Origin: Crocodylus rhombifer
Lineage: Eukaryota > Chordata > Crocodylia > Crocodylidae
Reading direction: 5' to 3'
Assembly: GCA_038503035.1 (NCBI GenBank)
Contig: JAVSML010024699.1
Span: 1,200,755-1,264,754 of the forward strand
DNA: 64,000 nt
Within the stretch, counting starts at the first letter, position 1, and every line of letters begins with the position of its first letter. Under the pieces are notes generated by a model, which saw only the letters and a program-made list of their open reading frames with translations, did not search any database and had not been told where the DNA came from. Below, in pieces: positions 33,355 to 45,119 of the stretch. Position numbers and translations under genes: made by a program.

Positions 33355-34234
33355 AAGGACACTTGCCTGCCTGTACACAAATGCCAGGAGCTTGGGGAAT
33401 AACCAGGAGGAACTTGTCCTCCTGCTTAACACAAATAATTATGTTGTCAGGGATAACGGAGAGCTGGTGGGACTCCACCCATGATTGGACCATGGGTATA
33501 GATAGCTATACCCTGTACAGGAGAGATTGAGTGGACAAAAGGGGCAGGGGTGTAGCTCTCTAGGTCAAGGAAAGCTACATGTCCCTGCAAGCCAACATTG
33601 GCGCCCAGGGTGGATGACTGGAGACCCTCCAGTTAAAATCTTTGGGGAACACGGCACAGGGGACATAATGGTGGGAGTCCAATACAGACCTCTTACCCAG
33701 GATCAAGAGCTTGACCAGGAGTTTGCCAGGGAATTGACTGAAGCTGCACGCTCCCGGTGCATGGTTGTCATGGGAGACTTCAACTACCCTGACATCTCAT
33801 GGGAAGAGCACTTGGCCAAATTCAAGCAGTCACGAAGCTTTCTCTCGTACGTGGATGACATCTATCTGACACAAGAAGTCGATGGGCCGACGAGAGGTGA
33901 AGCACTGCTCGACCTGGTTCTGGCAATGGGGGACGACCTAATCAGCAACCTAATGATTGAAGGGAAGCTGGGTGACAGTGACCACAAGCTGATCACCTTC
34001 ACCATCCACCATAAAGCTGGCAAGTCAGTCAGCAATACAGAAGTCCTCAACTTCAGGAAAGCTGACTTTGACAAGCTCAGGAGGCTTGTTGGTGAGGCCC
34101 TAATGGACCACAACCCAAAGGGGAGGGGAGTTCAGGGTGAGTGGTTGCTCCTTAAGGGAGCGATCCTGGATGCACAAGCTAAGTGTATTCCATCTCAGAA
34201 GAAAGGCAGCAAAAGGGGACAGCAGCCCCCTTAG
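33355..34234 (+). pseudogene. CR1 ORF2 endonuclease domain, frameshifted
   Basis: The domain starts at LACLYTNARSLGNNQEELVL (33361). After frame breaks, a TESWWDSTHDW stretch (about 33458-33490) supplies the catalytic Glu. The open part 33527-34234 contains MVGVQYRPL, VVMGDFNYPD (Asp/Asn pair) and GDSDHKL (Asp-His pair), then the linker to RT (RKADFDKLRRLVGEAL). The 33430-33560 region has several frame changes, so no intact protein is encoded. Confidence 0.75.
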
Positions 34235-34479
34235 CTCTGCAGGGAACTAGTGGACCTCCTGTGTCTAAAAAGAAAGACCAGAAAGGATGGAGGACTGGAT
34301 CCACCTCCAAGGAGGAATATTCTGCACTGGTCTGGACTTGCAGTGAGAGAACGAGGAAAGCCAAGGCTGCGACTGAACTCCAACTAGCTACAGGTATCAA
34401 GGACAATAAAAAGTCCTTTTTTAGATATGGGGGGAGCTGGTGGAAAAGCAAGGGCAACATCAGACCCCTGCTAAACCAG

Positions 34480-35998
34480 ATGTGACAACTGACAACCAAT
34501 GCTCAGGAAAAAGCCAACTTGCTAAATGGGTACTTTGCATACATTTTTCACCAGTCCCAAGGAGTGCCCCTGCCCATTACAGGATGGGAACACCTGGGTG
34601 AGGGTGATCCCTTACCCTCCACCAATGCTGACCTTGTGAAGGAACACCTTGAGAGGTTGGTCACCTTCAAGTCAGCAGGCCCTGATGGTTTACACCCAAG
34701 GGTACTCAAGGAGCTGGGAAGCATCATAGCCCAGCCCCTGGCACAGATCTTCAAGAACTCCTGGTGCTCTGGTGTAGTGCACAAAGACTGGAAGAAGGGC
34801 AATGTGGTGCCTATCTTCAAGAAAGGGAGGAAAGTGGATCCAGCAAACTACAGGCCCATCAGCCTGACCTCTATCCTGGTGAAGGTCTTAAAAAAGATTA
34901 TCAAAGAGACCATTCTCAACAGACTGGCCGATGGCAGCATCCTGAGGGATAGCCAGCATGGGTTTGTTGCGAGTAGGTCTTGCTTAACCAATGTTATTCC
35001 TTTTACGACAAGGGGGAAGAGATTGATGTTATATATCTTGACTTTAAAAAAGCCTTTGATTTGGTATCCCATGATCACCTCCTAGCAAAACTGGCCAACT
35101 GCAGCCTCGGCTTCACCATGATCTGCTGGCTGGGGAATTGGCTCTGTGGTCGGACCCAGAGGGTGATGGTTGACAGAAGTCAATTGTCAGGGTGCGCTGT
35201 GACTAGTGGGGTCCCTAAGGCTCTGTCCTTGGGCCAACACTATTCAACATCTTCATTAATGATGTGAACATTGGAGTCAGAAGCAGACTGGCCGAATTTG
35301 CCAACGACACCAAACTTTGGGGTAAAGTATCCACACCTGAGGACAGAAGGGTGATCCAGGCTGACCTTGACAAGCTCAGGAAATAGGCGGACAAGAACCT
35401 GATAGTGTTTAACACTGAAAAATACAAGGTTCTCCATCTTGGGAAGAAAAACCTGCAGCATGCTTATAGGCTTGGCAGTGCTACACTGGCTAGCACTACA
35501 GAGGAAGAGGGCTTGGGGGTCACGATTTACCAGAAGATGAACATGAGCCTTCAGTGTGATGCTGCAGCTAGTAAAGTGAGCAAAACACTGGCTTGCATCC
35601 ATAGATGCTTCTCAAGCAAATCCCAGGGCATCATTCTCCCATTGTACTCGGCCCTGGTGAGGCCACAGCTGGAGTACTGCATCCAGTTTTGGGCTCCACA
35701 ATTCAAAAAGGATGTGGAGAAGCTTGAGAGAGTCCAGAGAAGAACCACACGCATGATCAGAGGTCAGAAAAACAGACCTTATGATGAGAGGCTGAGAGCC
35801 ATGGGACTCTTCAGCCTGAAAAAGCCCAGGCTCAGGGGTGATCTGGTGCCTGCCTATAAGTTTATCAGGGGTGCTCACCAGGATCTGGGGGAACATCTGT
35901 TCACCAGAGTGTCCCAGGGGATAACAAAGTCAAATGGTCACAAATTCCTTCATAACTGTTTCAGGCTGGACGTAAGGAAGATCTTCTTTACTGTCTGA
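34480..35998 (+). pseudogene. CR1 ORF2 reverse transcriptase, catalytic Asp lost
   Basis: Segments in different frames together show the CR1 RT: LVTFKSAGPDGLHPRVLKEL, NYRPISLTSI and SQHGFVASRSCLTN (34519-35010), YLDFKKAFDLVSH (about 35028-35075), a damaged 'TSGVPKALSLG' in place of 'SGVPQGSVLG', then FANDTKLW at 35297. In this motif the first catalytic Asp is Asn (codon aac 35303-35305). The tail 35405-35998 is open: LHLGKKNLQ, LPLYSALVRPQLEYCIQFWA, YDERLRAMGLFSLKKPRLRG, FRLDVRKIFFTV. Frameshifts occur near 35000 and 35225, and an in-frame stop lies near 35384. Confidence 0.85.
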
Positions 35999-36202
35999 GC
36001 CCCCAAGGTCTAGAATAGCCTGCTGCCGGAGGTGGTTCAAGAACCTACTTTGAACACCTTCAGGAGACATTTGGATGTTTATCTTTCTGGGATCCTATGA
36101 TCCCTGCTGACTTCCTGCCCCTGGGGCAGAGGGCTGGACTCAATGATCTTCCAAGGTCCCTTCCAGCCCAAATATCTATGAAATGTATGAAATCTATGAA
36201 AA

Positions 36203-38690
36203 ATTATCATTACACATCATCATTGCTGGAAGGGCAGAAGACAACACAGATGCTGAGAGCCATAAAAAAAATAACACTTATGATCATAAGCTGCATGCAC
36301 TTCCCCTTCCACTATAAGCTCATGCAATAAAGGCAATTTTGTAGTATGTACATTTCTCAGAATCTTCCAGTACTCATTTCACCCATGCAACAGCAATGGG
36401 TTAATTAAGCCCCAAAAGAGAAAACACCTCTAACAGTATAATATATGCTCCCTATTTTGCATGCTTTGCTTCTTTTTGCCCAGATTTCTGGTTCATGGAG
36501 TCCAAATGTGTTGTTTTGAGGTGAAACAAGAGCCTGTAGGGCTGTTGTTGGGTTTTTCAGGGTTTGCATCTTCCAGATGTTTCTCTCCCATTCCTCAAGA
36601 CTACAAAGTTGGGTAATACTTTTCTTTTCACCTTCCCACCACTGCTGAAGTCCCATTCCCCATTCCTCTGGGCTGTGCTTGAGGCAAGGGCACTAACTGT
36701 ATATTCATTTTTATTGTGCTTTGGATCCCATCATTGTTGCTAGTGGTTGAATGACAATGTCTTTCTAGTAGATGTTTTATAAGCTGCTTTATTCTGTGCA
36801 TATAAGCAAAAAGGTTTGAAGCAGTTGCTTCAGTGAAGCTGAAATTAATGCATGTCTTAGTGTACTCTTGAACTAATACAAGTAACTGCTGAAAGATCAT
36901 TATCCTGAAAAGACTCCTGCAGTCATTGGCATGGTGGATCAAAAAGGACCCTTAGCTTGATTATGTTTACTTTTTCATTCCTTGTCCTGCTCTCCATTAA
37001 GTGACACTTACCATTTACATGACATGTTTCATCTTCAAAGTACAAAGTAAATCTGCAGTTTTTGCTGCTCATCCACTTTCCAGAGACACTCCTGCACTAG
37101 GCTACTTTGGGTCCTTGGTGCATTTAAAGTTGAACTGCTGTGCAACTTCACCCCTCATGCAAAACTCACCAGGACAAAGGCTTTTGTTTCAAACTCTACT
37201 CTGCACTCCTCCTGGCTCAAAGGTTGAATAAATGTAAATGATTACTGGTTCTAGATTCAAGCAAACTGTAATAAGTTGATGCTTTTTTGTGTGATGCAAA
37301 AAGGAAGGTGGTTTTCTGTAACGGAAGAATCACTCTAATTTTTTTACCTTCCTCTATAATCAGTGAGTCTCAGAAACATTCATCTGTTCTTCATTGTGGT
37401 TTTCTTCTATTCGTAGTTTAATAACATTTCATTACAATCAAGTGAGCTGACCTTAATGGAAATCCCCACCTAAGCACCCATGTGCATAGTTTAATACCTG
37501 TTTATTGTTTAAGCTAGTTATAGTCACACTCAGTTAGTTGCTAAACTATCTACATGGATGTGAAGAAGGATTTCTTCAAGCTAAGTTAATTTGATTGAGC
37601 TGCCTTAAGCAAAATGCATCTTTTTGCTCTCATATCCAAAATGCATATGCTCAGTTCTGAGCTAGGGCTGAATTTGGAACTTACACACTAGTGTAACTCA
37701 AAAGTAACTCAATGGTAATCCATGGCTTTACACTACTGACAAAGAGGTGCAAGTGAAATGGGAATCAGGTTTATAGTTTGGATTTAAGATTTTGAGTTTT
37801 CTCAAAACTTAAACTTAAAAAGGAATCATAAATGAGAACCTATACTGATTATGTAGGGGTAAAAAAATATTTGTATAAAGGCTAGCAAAGGAAAACTGCT
37901 GAGTTTCAGTGCTCACCCTGAACGTTGATTTACCTGTCAAGTAGCCAGTCCTTGTCCTGCTTGGGACCACTGAGATTATTTTACTAGGCTCTTTTGGGGC
38001 TCAGAATCAGGACAGAGTGAAAGAATACATTTTATGGAAAAGTTTAAAGGGAAAAAATCAGGATGGGTAATATGTTATCAATTACATCTTGTAAATACAA
38101 TTACAGCATTTACATTGCACTACATCAAAAGCCAAATTTTACGTGACGTACCCAGCTTCATAAACTTTATGAAGAAACTCCCCCCTCCCTCCCCTCCTTT
38201 ACGCAGCTATCCATTCTGAAACTGGACATCTGCTATCATTGCTGAGAGCACCGACTCTCCAATCTTAAAGGACAGTAGCAGAGGGTACAAATGCCCAGCT
38301 GTCAGTGGTTTGGGAACTCTAGTGAAGAACCGGCGATCCACAGTCACCTGCTCCAGTTACATCTAGGCAGTTTGGAGCCTCTCCAGCTGTGCTTGTGATG
38401 AAATCATTCTGGGTTGGTAACAGTCACTGCCTCTCTCCTTCATATTTACTAGGATTCAGGTTATGTCCTTTTTTGGTATTTTACTCATCACCATGCTATT
38501 TATTTAATCGTTTACACTGCATATGTTTCTTTTTAAATGAAAGCAGTTGACCAAAGTGTTTCTCTGCAATTGTTGAGCAAACTGGTTTGAACAAAGAACC
38601 CACCTTCTCCCTATATCCTAGGATTCTAAGTAGTGTAGTCCAACAGGCCTATCCTATAGGAAGTAAAACCCTATGGCTTTCATAATGTTA
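36203..38690. other. Intergenic, nothing recognised
   Basis: AT-rich sequence without a supported exon, RNA gene or clear transposon. Confidence 0.45.
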
Positions 38691-39294
38691 GCGGCAGATC
38701 TTGCCGTAGACAGGAATGGGGCACGGAGGTGAGGGATGCAACCCCCCACATTATGGCTGTGCCACACAGGCACAGTAAGCTCTGAGCTCACTGCCTGGTC
38801 AGTGGGCACCTGCCAGAGCTCCACCTGAGGGCATCACCTCGTTGGGGCAAAGGCTGGCTGGACCCATTGCTTTCATGTGGCTCTGGAGCCCAGAGGTAAA
38901 TGCTGCTTCTGTTCACCCTCTCTTTCCCTTCCTGCTGAATTCAGAGTCACGGGAAAGGATGGCATGAGTGGCAGAAGCAGTGCTCACCCTCTGGGCTCCA
39001 GAGCCATGTGAAAGCAGTGGCTCCAATCAGACAGCAGTTCAAGAGCTCACAGCCAAAAGGAGGGTGTGACTGCCATTAGTGATGCGTAGGGGGTGCATGC
39101 AGATGCACATGCATCCCCTGAGATTGGCCATGCACACCCTGGAAGCGCCAGCAATTGCCGCTGGGGAATCCCCACCCTGATCAGCAATCAGCTGCTGGGG
39201 CACCCCCTCCAGTCGGCGATCTGATGCCCCCCCCAGACCCGGGAGGCACCAGTCGCCCATGACTGCATCACTTCCCCCATCCTGGATCTGCCCC
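38691..39294. mobile_element. Fold-back DNA element, copy B
   Basis: Ends: 'gcggcagatcttgccg' and, reverse complemented, 'ggggcagatccaggatg'. The core arms 38864-38928 and 38951-39020 are strongly complementary ('gctttcatgtggctctggag' against 'ctccagagccatgtgaaagc'). It shares the arm sequences and order with 21379-22002. No coding frame. Confidence 0.7.
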
Positions 39295-40724
39295 TGGCTG
39301 TAGAGAATCCCAGGCAGAGTGGATCTCGTGGAGTGCCACCCTACTGTTCCTAGTAGGCAGGATTTGTGTCCCCTGTGTGTATGGGCCACTGGTCTACGAG
39401 AGCAGTAAAACAATCCCAGCACAACAGGGATGTGTGCAGTGGAAAAGGAGCTTGAAGTGTAGCTTGTGTTTGGATCCTGAGAGCCAGACAACAGGAACAA
39501 TAGGAAAAGAGCCGGTTGGGAACAGGGAATTCAATTCTCCAGGCAATATCCCATTTCAGAACAAAATTTGTTCTGAAGTGGAACAAAAAGCTGAAATTTC
39601 GTATGAAGCAAATCTCTGAGCAGCATTTTTTATTTTGGACCACTGCTTTGATACTCTTGGGAAGCCTTGTTTCCACTTCATTGTTTTAATTTAGTTTTTT
39701 TCTTTTACAGTATAGTAAATACAATACCTACCATCTCTAAGACATGCATAATGAATATAGTATATAAGACTAATGTTTAATATAAGTGAAAGTCTACAAG
39801 ATCAATCAAAATGATAAAATTGAAGTAAAACTCCATTTTCTTTTATGCACCTAAACGGTAGTTTTCCAGTCCCATAAATGGCCTTTTTGGCACTTCCACA
39901 CCATCTACTATTTTATTATAAGCTCCCACATGGCTATCATGCATGCTTAGTATGCAGCCATACCTGGGTCGCTGGGTACCTGAGTACAAGTCCTAGAAAG
40001 GAGCTTTAGCTCCAAAACTGAATGACTAGGCCACTTCACAGAAAGCAAGACCAGGGTTCCAGGCGAGTGGACTGGAGTGTGGTGAGTGGCCGGACTCAAA
40101 GCAAGGGCGTGGTGAGCAGCGGAGCGGTGGCAACACAGCATCTGTGCAGTCCTATGCTCACCTCGCCCCTGCTCCTGTGAGGTAGTGGTGCAGGGTGGTG
40201 CCACTCCATCCCCACCCACCCCCACATACTCCCTGGCACCTTTCAAAGTACCCCCAGGGGTACGTGTACCTCCAGCTGACAACTCTTGGTATAGTAGTTC
40301 ATTAATATTCAAGTGCTCATCACCAGAAACTGCAAAACTAGCACATACATGCTCAGTGTCCATTCTCCCTCTCAGGGCATACTGCACCATTTTCATCTGC
40401 ATTTCTGCCCTTACAGTCTGATCTTAGAATAGGACATTTAACAACAGCATTAGTGATGATGATAGATGGCTCTCTCTTGGTCATGAGCAGGATGTCTGTT
40501 ACACTAGGTGATCTTTCTGTGTGTCTTGTACTATTGATAGCAGTATACTCCTGTCCATCTTGCTTACAGCAAGGAGTAAGAGGGAAGCACTAAACTAAAT
40601 AAAGTTCTGCTTTTTTAAATCAATCAGACAGTGCTGATGGGCTCTTAGCTGCTCCCAAATATGCCATCTACAGAGAACTCTCCATGCTTAGTTTTATCAC
40701 TTAACCTTTTCAATCTCTGCATAG
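39295..40724. other. Intergenic, nothing firm
   Basis: A short GC-rich patch lies at about 40050-40270. No gene was recognised. Confidence 0.4.
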
Positions 40725-40960
40725 AACCAGAGTCAAATAGTGTGATATCACAGCCTCCAATGTCAACAGTATGCCAATGACACTTAGCTCTATATCACTC
40801 CTTCTGGCATTGATAACACTATTGCCAAACTATCTCAATGCCTGTCTGATATCAGAAAAAGGACAAAAAGCAGCTGGCTGAAACTGAATCTTAGAAAGGC
40901 AACAGGGATATAGTGGGAAAAGAGCATTTTGGATAGCTAGTCACCCCCATCGCCAACTGC
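40725..40960 (+). mobile_element. L2-like LINE relic, RT catalytic region
   Basis: At 40770 the + strand reads Y-A-N-D-T-stop-L-Y-I, a decayed 'YADDTQLY' catalytic motif. It is followed in frame by KLSQCLSDIRKRTKSSWLKL, matching the L2 pattern in which 'L..CLSDI..W...N.LKLN..KTE' follows the catalytic loop. The CR1 signature 'FADDTK' differs from this. Confidence 0.6.
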
Positions 40961-41023
40961 CTGCAAATAAGCACCTTATTCCATAGCCAGTGCATTTACT
41001 GTGACTTGTTATCGTTTTACAGA

Positions 41024-41481
41024 TTTCATAGACATTAGGGCTGGAAGGGACCTTGGAAGATCATCAAGTCCAGCCCCCTGCCCCAGGGGCAGGAAGTCAG
41101 CTAAGGTCAAAGGATCCCAGCAAGATAAACATCCAAATGTTTCTTAAAAGAGTCCAGAGCAGGTACTTGCACCACCTCTGGAGGGAACCTATTCCAGGCC
41201 TTGTGGGCTCAGACAGTATAGAAGTTTTCCCTTATGTCTAGCCTAAAATGGTCTTGGAGGAATTTGTGACCATTAGACCTTGTCATCCCTTGGGGTGCTC
41301 TGGTGAAAAGGCTTTCCCCCAGATCCAGATGTACATTGCTTATATACTTATAGGCAGCCATCAGGTCCCACCTGAGCCTGCACTTTTGCAGGGGGAAGAG
41401 TCCCATTGCTCTCAGCTTCTCATCATAGGACATGTTCTCCTACCCTCTGATCATGCGCGTGGCTCTGCTCTTGCATTGTAG
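41024..41481 (-). mobile_element. CR1 LINE 3' end inserted in an L2-like relic
   Basis: The minus strand encodes SYDEKLRAMGLFPLQKCRLR, SLFTRAPQGMTRSNGHKF and HFRLDIRENFYTV, then a 3' UTR with 'ggtcccttccagccc' and 'atgtctatgaaat' at the 41024 end. The RT-tail frame is intact for 75 codons. It lies between two parts of an L2-like element (40725-40960 and 41640-41830). Confidence 0.85.
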
Positions 41482-41639
41482 CAATGTCCGAAGTAAAATG
41501 CTGCCCTTCACCTAGGTCTTCCAAATAGTCTCACCGTCCAGAATGGTGCTCTGGTCACAGCAATCCATTTATTCAGGACTTACGAGCTAGACCTCTGGGA
41601 GACCTTACACTTGAGAAGGCATTTGAACATTGAAGAATC

Positions 41640-41830
41640 TCATCTAGTCCAAAATACAGCTGCCCACCCCATGGGTGGCAATGTCAGCTGTTTGACAGCA
41701 TTTGCACCTCAGCCTTCTTTGTGCTAATCTGGCTCTTCACAGAAAGCTCCTGGGTACATTTTCAAGGTAGTCATCCTTCTCTTCACTACAGACTTTAAAG
41801 CTACTTCAATGACAGCGTTTCCAGGGGCCT
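41640..41830 (+). mobile_element. L2-like LINE relic, continuation after the CR1
   Basis: 'ctagtccaaaatacagctgc' translates as LVQNTAA, where L2 has 'LQNAAAR'. The later 'ttcaaggtagtcatccttct' region is where L2 keeps 'RI.FKI..L.FKAL'. It is weak by itself; the case depends on the upstream YANDT motif. Confidence 0.35.
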
Positions 41831-42304
41831 CCCTTGACAGTCACATTCCACAGGAGCAACATTATTGTCAAGTCCAAAGGTCAAGCTCACAAGGGTTGAG
41901 GGCAGGTGACTTTTGGCAGCCAGTTCAAGACAATGGAGCCCCCACCCCCTGTTAGAAGTTGAGGATGAGCACAGATCTCACCATCTTCAGAACAAAGGGA
42001 ACATAGTTATTTGACTCAGCCTCGCTACACTGACGGGAAAAAGAAAATAAACAGGGGGAAGAGGAGATGTTGTCATACACAAAAATTCAAGCAATTTTCT
42101 GGGGTCAGGGAGAAATTTAGACTACTCACAAGATCCCTTCTTGCTTGATTTCATTCTGGTAGGTGCTGTGGTGATAAGCAGAAGAAAAGAACTTAAATAG
42201 AGAAACATTTAAAATGGGATACATGTTTGGAAAAGTATTGGTGGTTCTTTATCAGTCTCAGTTAACCTCAGTCTTGCAGAAAATGTGCTCTCTACAATCT
42301 TCTT
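41831..42304. other. Intergenic, nothing recognised
   Basis: No repeat or exon identified. Confidence 0.4.
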
Positions 42305-42480
42305 AAGAACTTAAGAAATGCTCTACTGGGTCAGAGGGGTAAAGAGTTGATACAAGGCAAAGAGTACTTAAGAAAGGCATACCCCTGCCTGTTTACATCT
42401 ACAGCTTCCACCATTTGGCAACCTAGGAGCTATTGTCCTATGTCACGTCTTGTTTCTGCCATGTCTTTTTTTAGGTAGTA
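42305..42480 (+). repeat. Old SINE-like repeat fragment
   Basis: 'taagaacttaagaaatgctc', 'tactgggtcag' and, after a gap, 'gcaacctaggagctattgtc' resemble a common reptile repeat that begins 'agaacataagaa' and continues 'gggtcagaccaa'. A fragment of the same family seems to lie at 47030-47100. Confidence 0.35.
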
Positions 42481-43733
42481 AATTCCCTGGGACAGAAAAA
42501 ATATCTGAGCCATGTAAATTTATGATACTTTATTATATACGATCATAAACGCAGGACATATTTCAAAAGGACTTTCAGGCTTACATTTTCAAAGTCATAA
42601 AGACATGTTCTTGAACATTTTAATGCCTATGTTCTTGAACATTTCATTTTTAACACATCATTCTTGAATGCTTTTTATTTCCAAGATGGCTAAATATTGG
42701 GATCATTTAGGCAAACCCAATCCCTCTCTTTCTGCTTCTTTGGGCAGGACTGAGGGACCAGTCCTCCCTGAATGATTTACTGTCAGGCAAGGCAGTACTC
42801 ATATTTTACTGTACTCATGGGGATATGGAGCACTGCATGCCACCATGGAAGAACAAACAATGACTATTGCAGCTAATGTGGTTTCAGGAAGGCTAGCAAT
42901 AATTCTCTTTCAAAAGCACCAGTGAGCTAACTTGATGTACATAAATGTTATTGGATACACCACTGAATAACTGAATATTCACCTCTTCAGAAACTAGTTG
43001 GGCAGAGTTGTTGCTCTTTTATCCCATATGGTTGGGTGTTTAAGCATGACTTGAACTGGAAGCAGCGTCCATTGATAAGAAAACATCTTTAGCAAAGCCA
43101 ATTAATTTTCCAATAATATTCACCCATGTGCTTTTGCTTCTGATATTTTTCTAGGTAATTAATTTATTGAAAAATAATTCCCTTGATCCCTTCATCTGTT
43201 ACATCCACATTTTATCCCGCATCCTTGAAATCTTCTTAACTGGTACAAGAGTGTGGAAAGGTTAGATTGTTTTTGTTCCAGAAGATTACAACTTACACAA
43301 TTCTGTCACTGTATAAAGCATCACATGCCTGGTATGTTGTTTCTTTATTACATTCTCAGATGAACGCCCCCCATTTTTTTAAGTGTTCACTGAAAGAACT
43401 GTCTGCTATGTTTGTCTCTACTGGAGTTCAAAACTCAAGGATCAAAATGGGCAGATGATTTCACTGTTTCACCAAAAAGACATATTAGCTAAAAAAGAAA
43501 CATCTCATTAAACATGAGAGAGCGTTCAGGTGGTAACATACTTATGTCTGGGACATCTGATTATTCCATTCAAATTCACATTATGACCTGCGCTTGTATC
43601 TATGCTGATGACATTCAAATGAATGACATGAAGATGACTATTTTTAAAGGGGACATCCCAGGATGGGACATTTAACAGATGTTTTTTCTAACAACTGTTC
43701 AGGAAGAAGTAAAATGACATTGCACCTTTAAAG
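42481..43733. other. Intergenic, one possible L2 trace
   Basis: At about 43595-43625 one frame reads IYADDIQMND, similar to the L2 catalytic loop, but without supporting sequence around it. Otherwise nothing was recognised. Confidence 0.3.
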
Positions 43734-43949
43734 CAGTAGGAGCCAACCTTTTTGGAAGGACTACCACAAAGTAAGCCCCACACCCTCCCCAAGTGCCACT
43801 CCAATCCCATTCTCCTACCTGATCTGCTGTTCTGCTTTCTGCCCCCTGCCTTATCTGCCACTGTATTCTCTATTCCCCAGTCTGCCACATGCCACCCACA
43901 CAGGCATCTTCTGTCACTTGTGGCACATGCTATGGGTTGGTCACCCCTG
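43734..43949. mobile_element. 216-bp hAT MITE with target-site duplication
   Basis: The left end 'cagtaggagccaacc' and the right end, reverse complemented, 'caggggtgaccaacc' are typical hAT inverted termini. The flanks are 'ctttaaag' (43726-43733) and 'ttctaaag' (43950-43957), 6 of 8 identical. The body is CT-rich with 'gccacatgccacccac' near the right end. It encodes no transposase. Confidence 0.8.
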
Positions 43950-44457
43950 TTCTAAAGAGCCTGAACTTTACTGAGAATGCACTGAAATTATGTGTGTATT
44001 TTATGAAAAGACCGACAGAGATCCTTTTTATGATACTTATTTTAATTAAGTTTCTGTGAATAAATATGAGATTGTTTTCTTGCACCCAATCTATTACTCA
44101 CTAAGCAAATGGGGGGAGGGGAGGATCCAGTTTGGTCTCAAAGACCAAATCCTTTAAATAGGATTTATACAGAATTTAGGCACTATCTAGTATCTAGTTG
44201 CTTGCAATTATGACTGCCTTCAAATGTTTTGCTAAATAGGGCTTGTCTAGCTTGATCCTGCTGCCTATATTGGTATTTGGTATAGTGATCAAAGTTTCCT
44301 CACACATCTGTCCTGGTGGTTTTCTGTATCTTGTGTCAACATGTACATACTGCATCTTACAATCTTTTGTCCTAAGAATCATTCCCCCCCCCTTTTTTTT
44401 TTCTTTTTGAATTTCTCTTTCAAATCCTTTTGCAAATCAGGCATCTGCATTTAAGGG

Positions 44458-44458
<1 letters not shown>
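43950..44458. other. Intergenic, nothing recognised
   Basis: A C-run and T-run lie near 44384-44407. Confidence 0.4.
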
Positions 44459-44493
<35 letters not shown>

Positions 44494-44541
44494 ACGCGCG
44501 CGCGCACGTGCATGCGCACACGCGCACACACTCTCGCACAT
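44459..44541. repeat. GT microsatellite with GC/CA extension
   Basis: A pure GT run (about 44460-44491) is followed by alternating purine-pyrimidine 'gcacgcgcgcgcgcacgtgc' and 'gcgcacacgcgcacacac'. Nearly 80 bases are purine-pyrimidine alternating. Confidence 0.9.
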
Positions 44542-45119
44542 GGTTTCTTGGTAGACACCAAATTACACTTTAGTAATGGTAAACAGGTAAACAAATGTGG
44601 TAATATGTTCACTTTAGCCATAAAAAAAAAATATGTGAAGAAGCCAACAAGGACCTGGATCATGCCAGTCTGGCCATAGCCCACTCTGATCTACCTCTTG
44701 TTCACCAGTTTGTATGTCAGGTTCCTAGGCTGCCTCTTTCACTTTAAGCATTTACTTTAGCCATGCATAAAATAAAAACTCCAAAAACAGATATTATGCC
44801 CTTGAAACCTATACAATAATTAGAATTAAGAGACTCGTATGAAGGGTTTTTTTTTCCTTTACTATGTGTCCACAGCACAGTTTGATTTGAGTGTCTTTGG
44901 CTCTTTTGTCTTTTCTTTTTACATATCTTGAAGGCTCACATTTAACAAGAACCAATACTTTTCACAAAAAAGGAGGAAGGGAAAGGGGGGAAAAGCATTT
45001 TAACTGATATTTTCAATATTCACTATAAACGTGCAATTATACATTCAACTGTAAAGCTTGCATTTCAAAATTCACTCTAACCAACATTGAATGAATTGTC
45101 AGTCTTATATTTGAATATA
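44542..45119. other. Intergenic, nothing recognised
   Basis: AT-rich; no repeat or exon identified. Confidence 0.4.

Larger units (their letters stand above)
32186..36202 (+). mobile_element. Nearly full-length decayed CR1 LINE
   Basis: Order: ORF1 with an esterase domain (32213-33213), ORF2 endonuclease (33355-34234), RT (34480-35998), a short 3' UTR ('gactcaatgatcttccaagg', 'tcccttccagccc') and a tail of 'atctatgaa'-type repeats ending at about 36202. This is the only copy in the window with both ORFs and the proper 3' end. It carries multiple stops, frameshifts and a damaged RT active site. Confidence 0.9.

Noticed and set aside
44464..44684. Frames rich in Cys-Val or His-Thr repeats
   Set aside because: They are translations of the GT/CA microsatellite.
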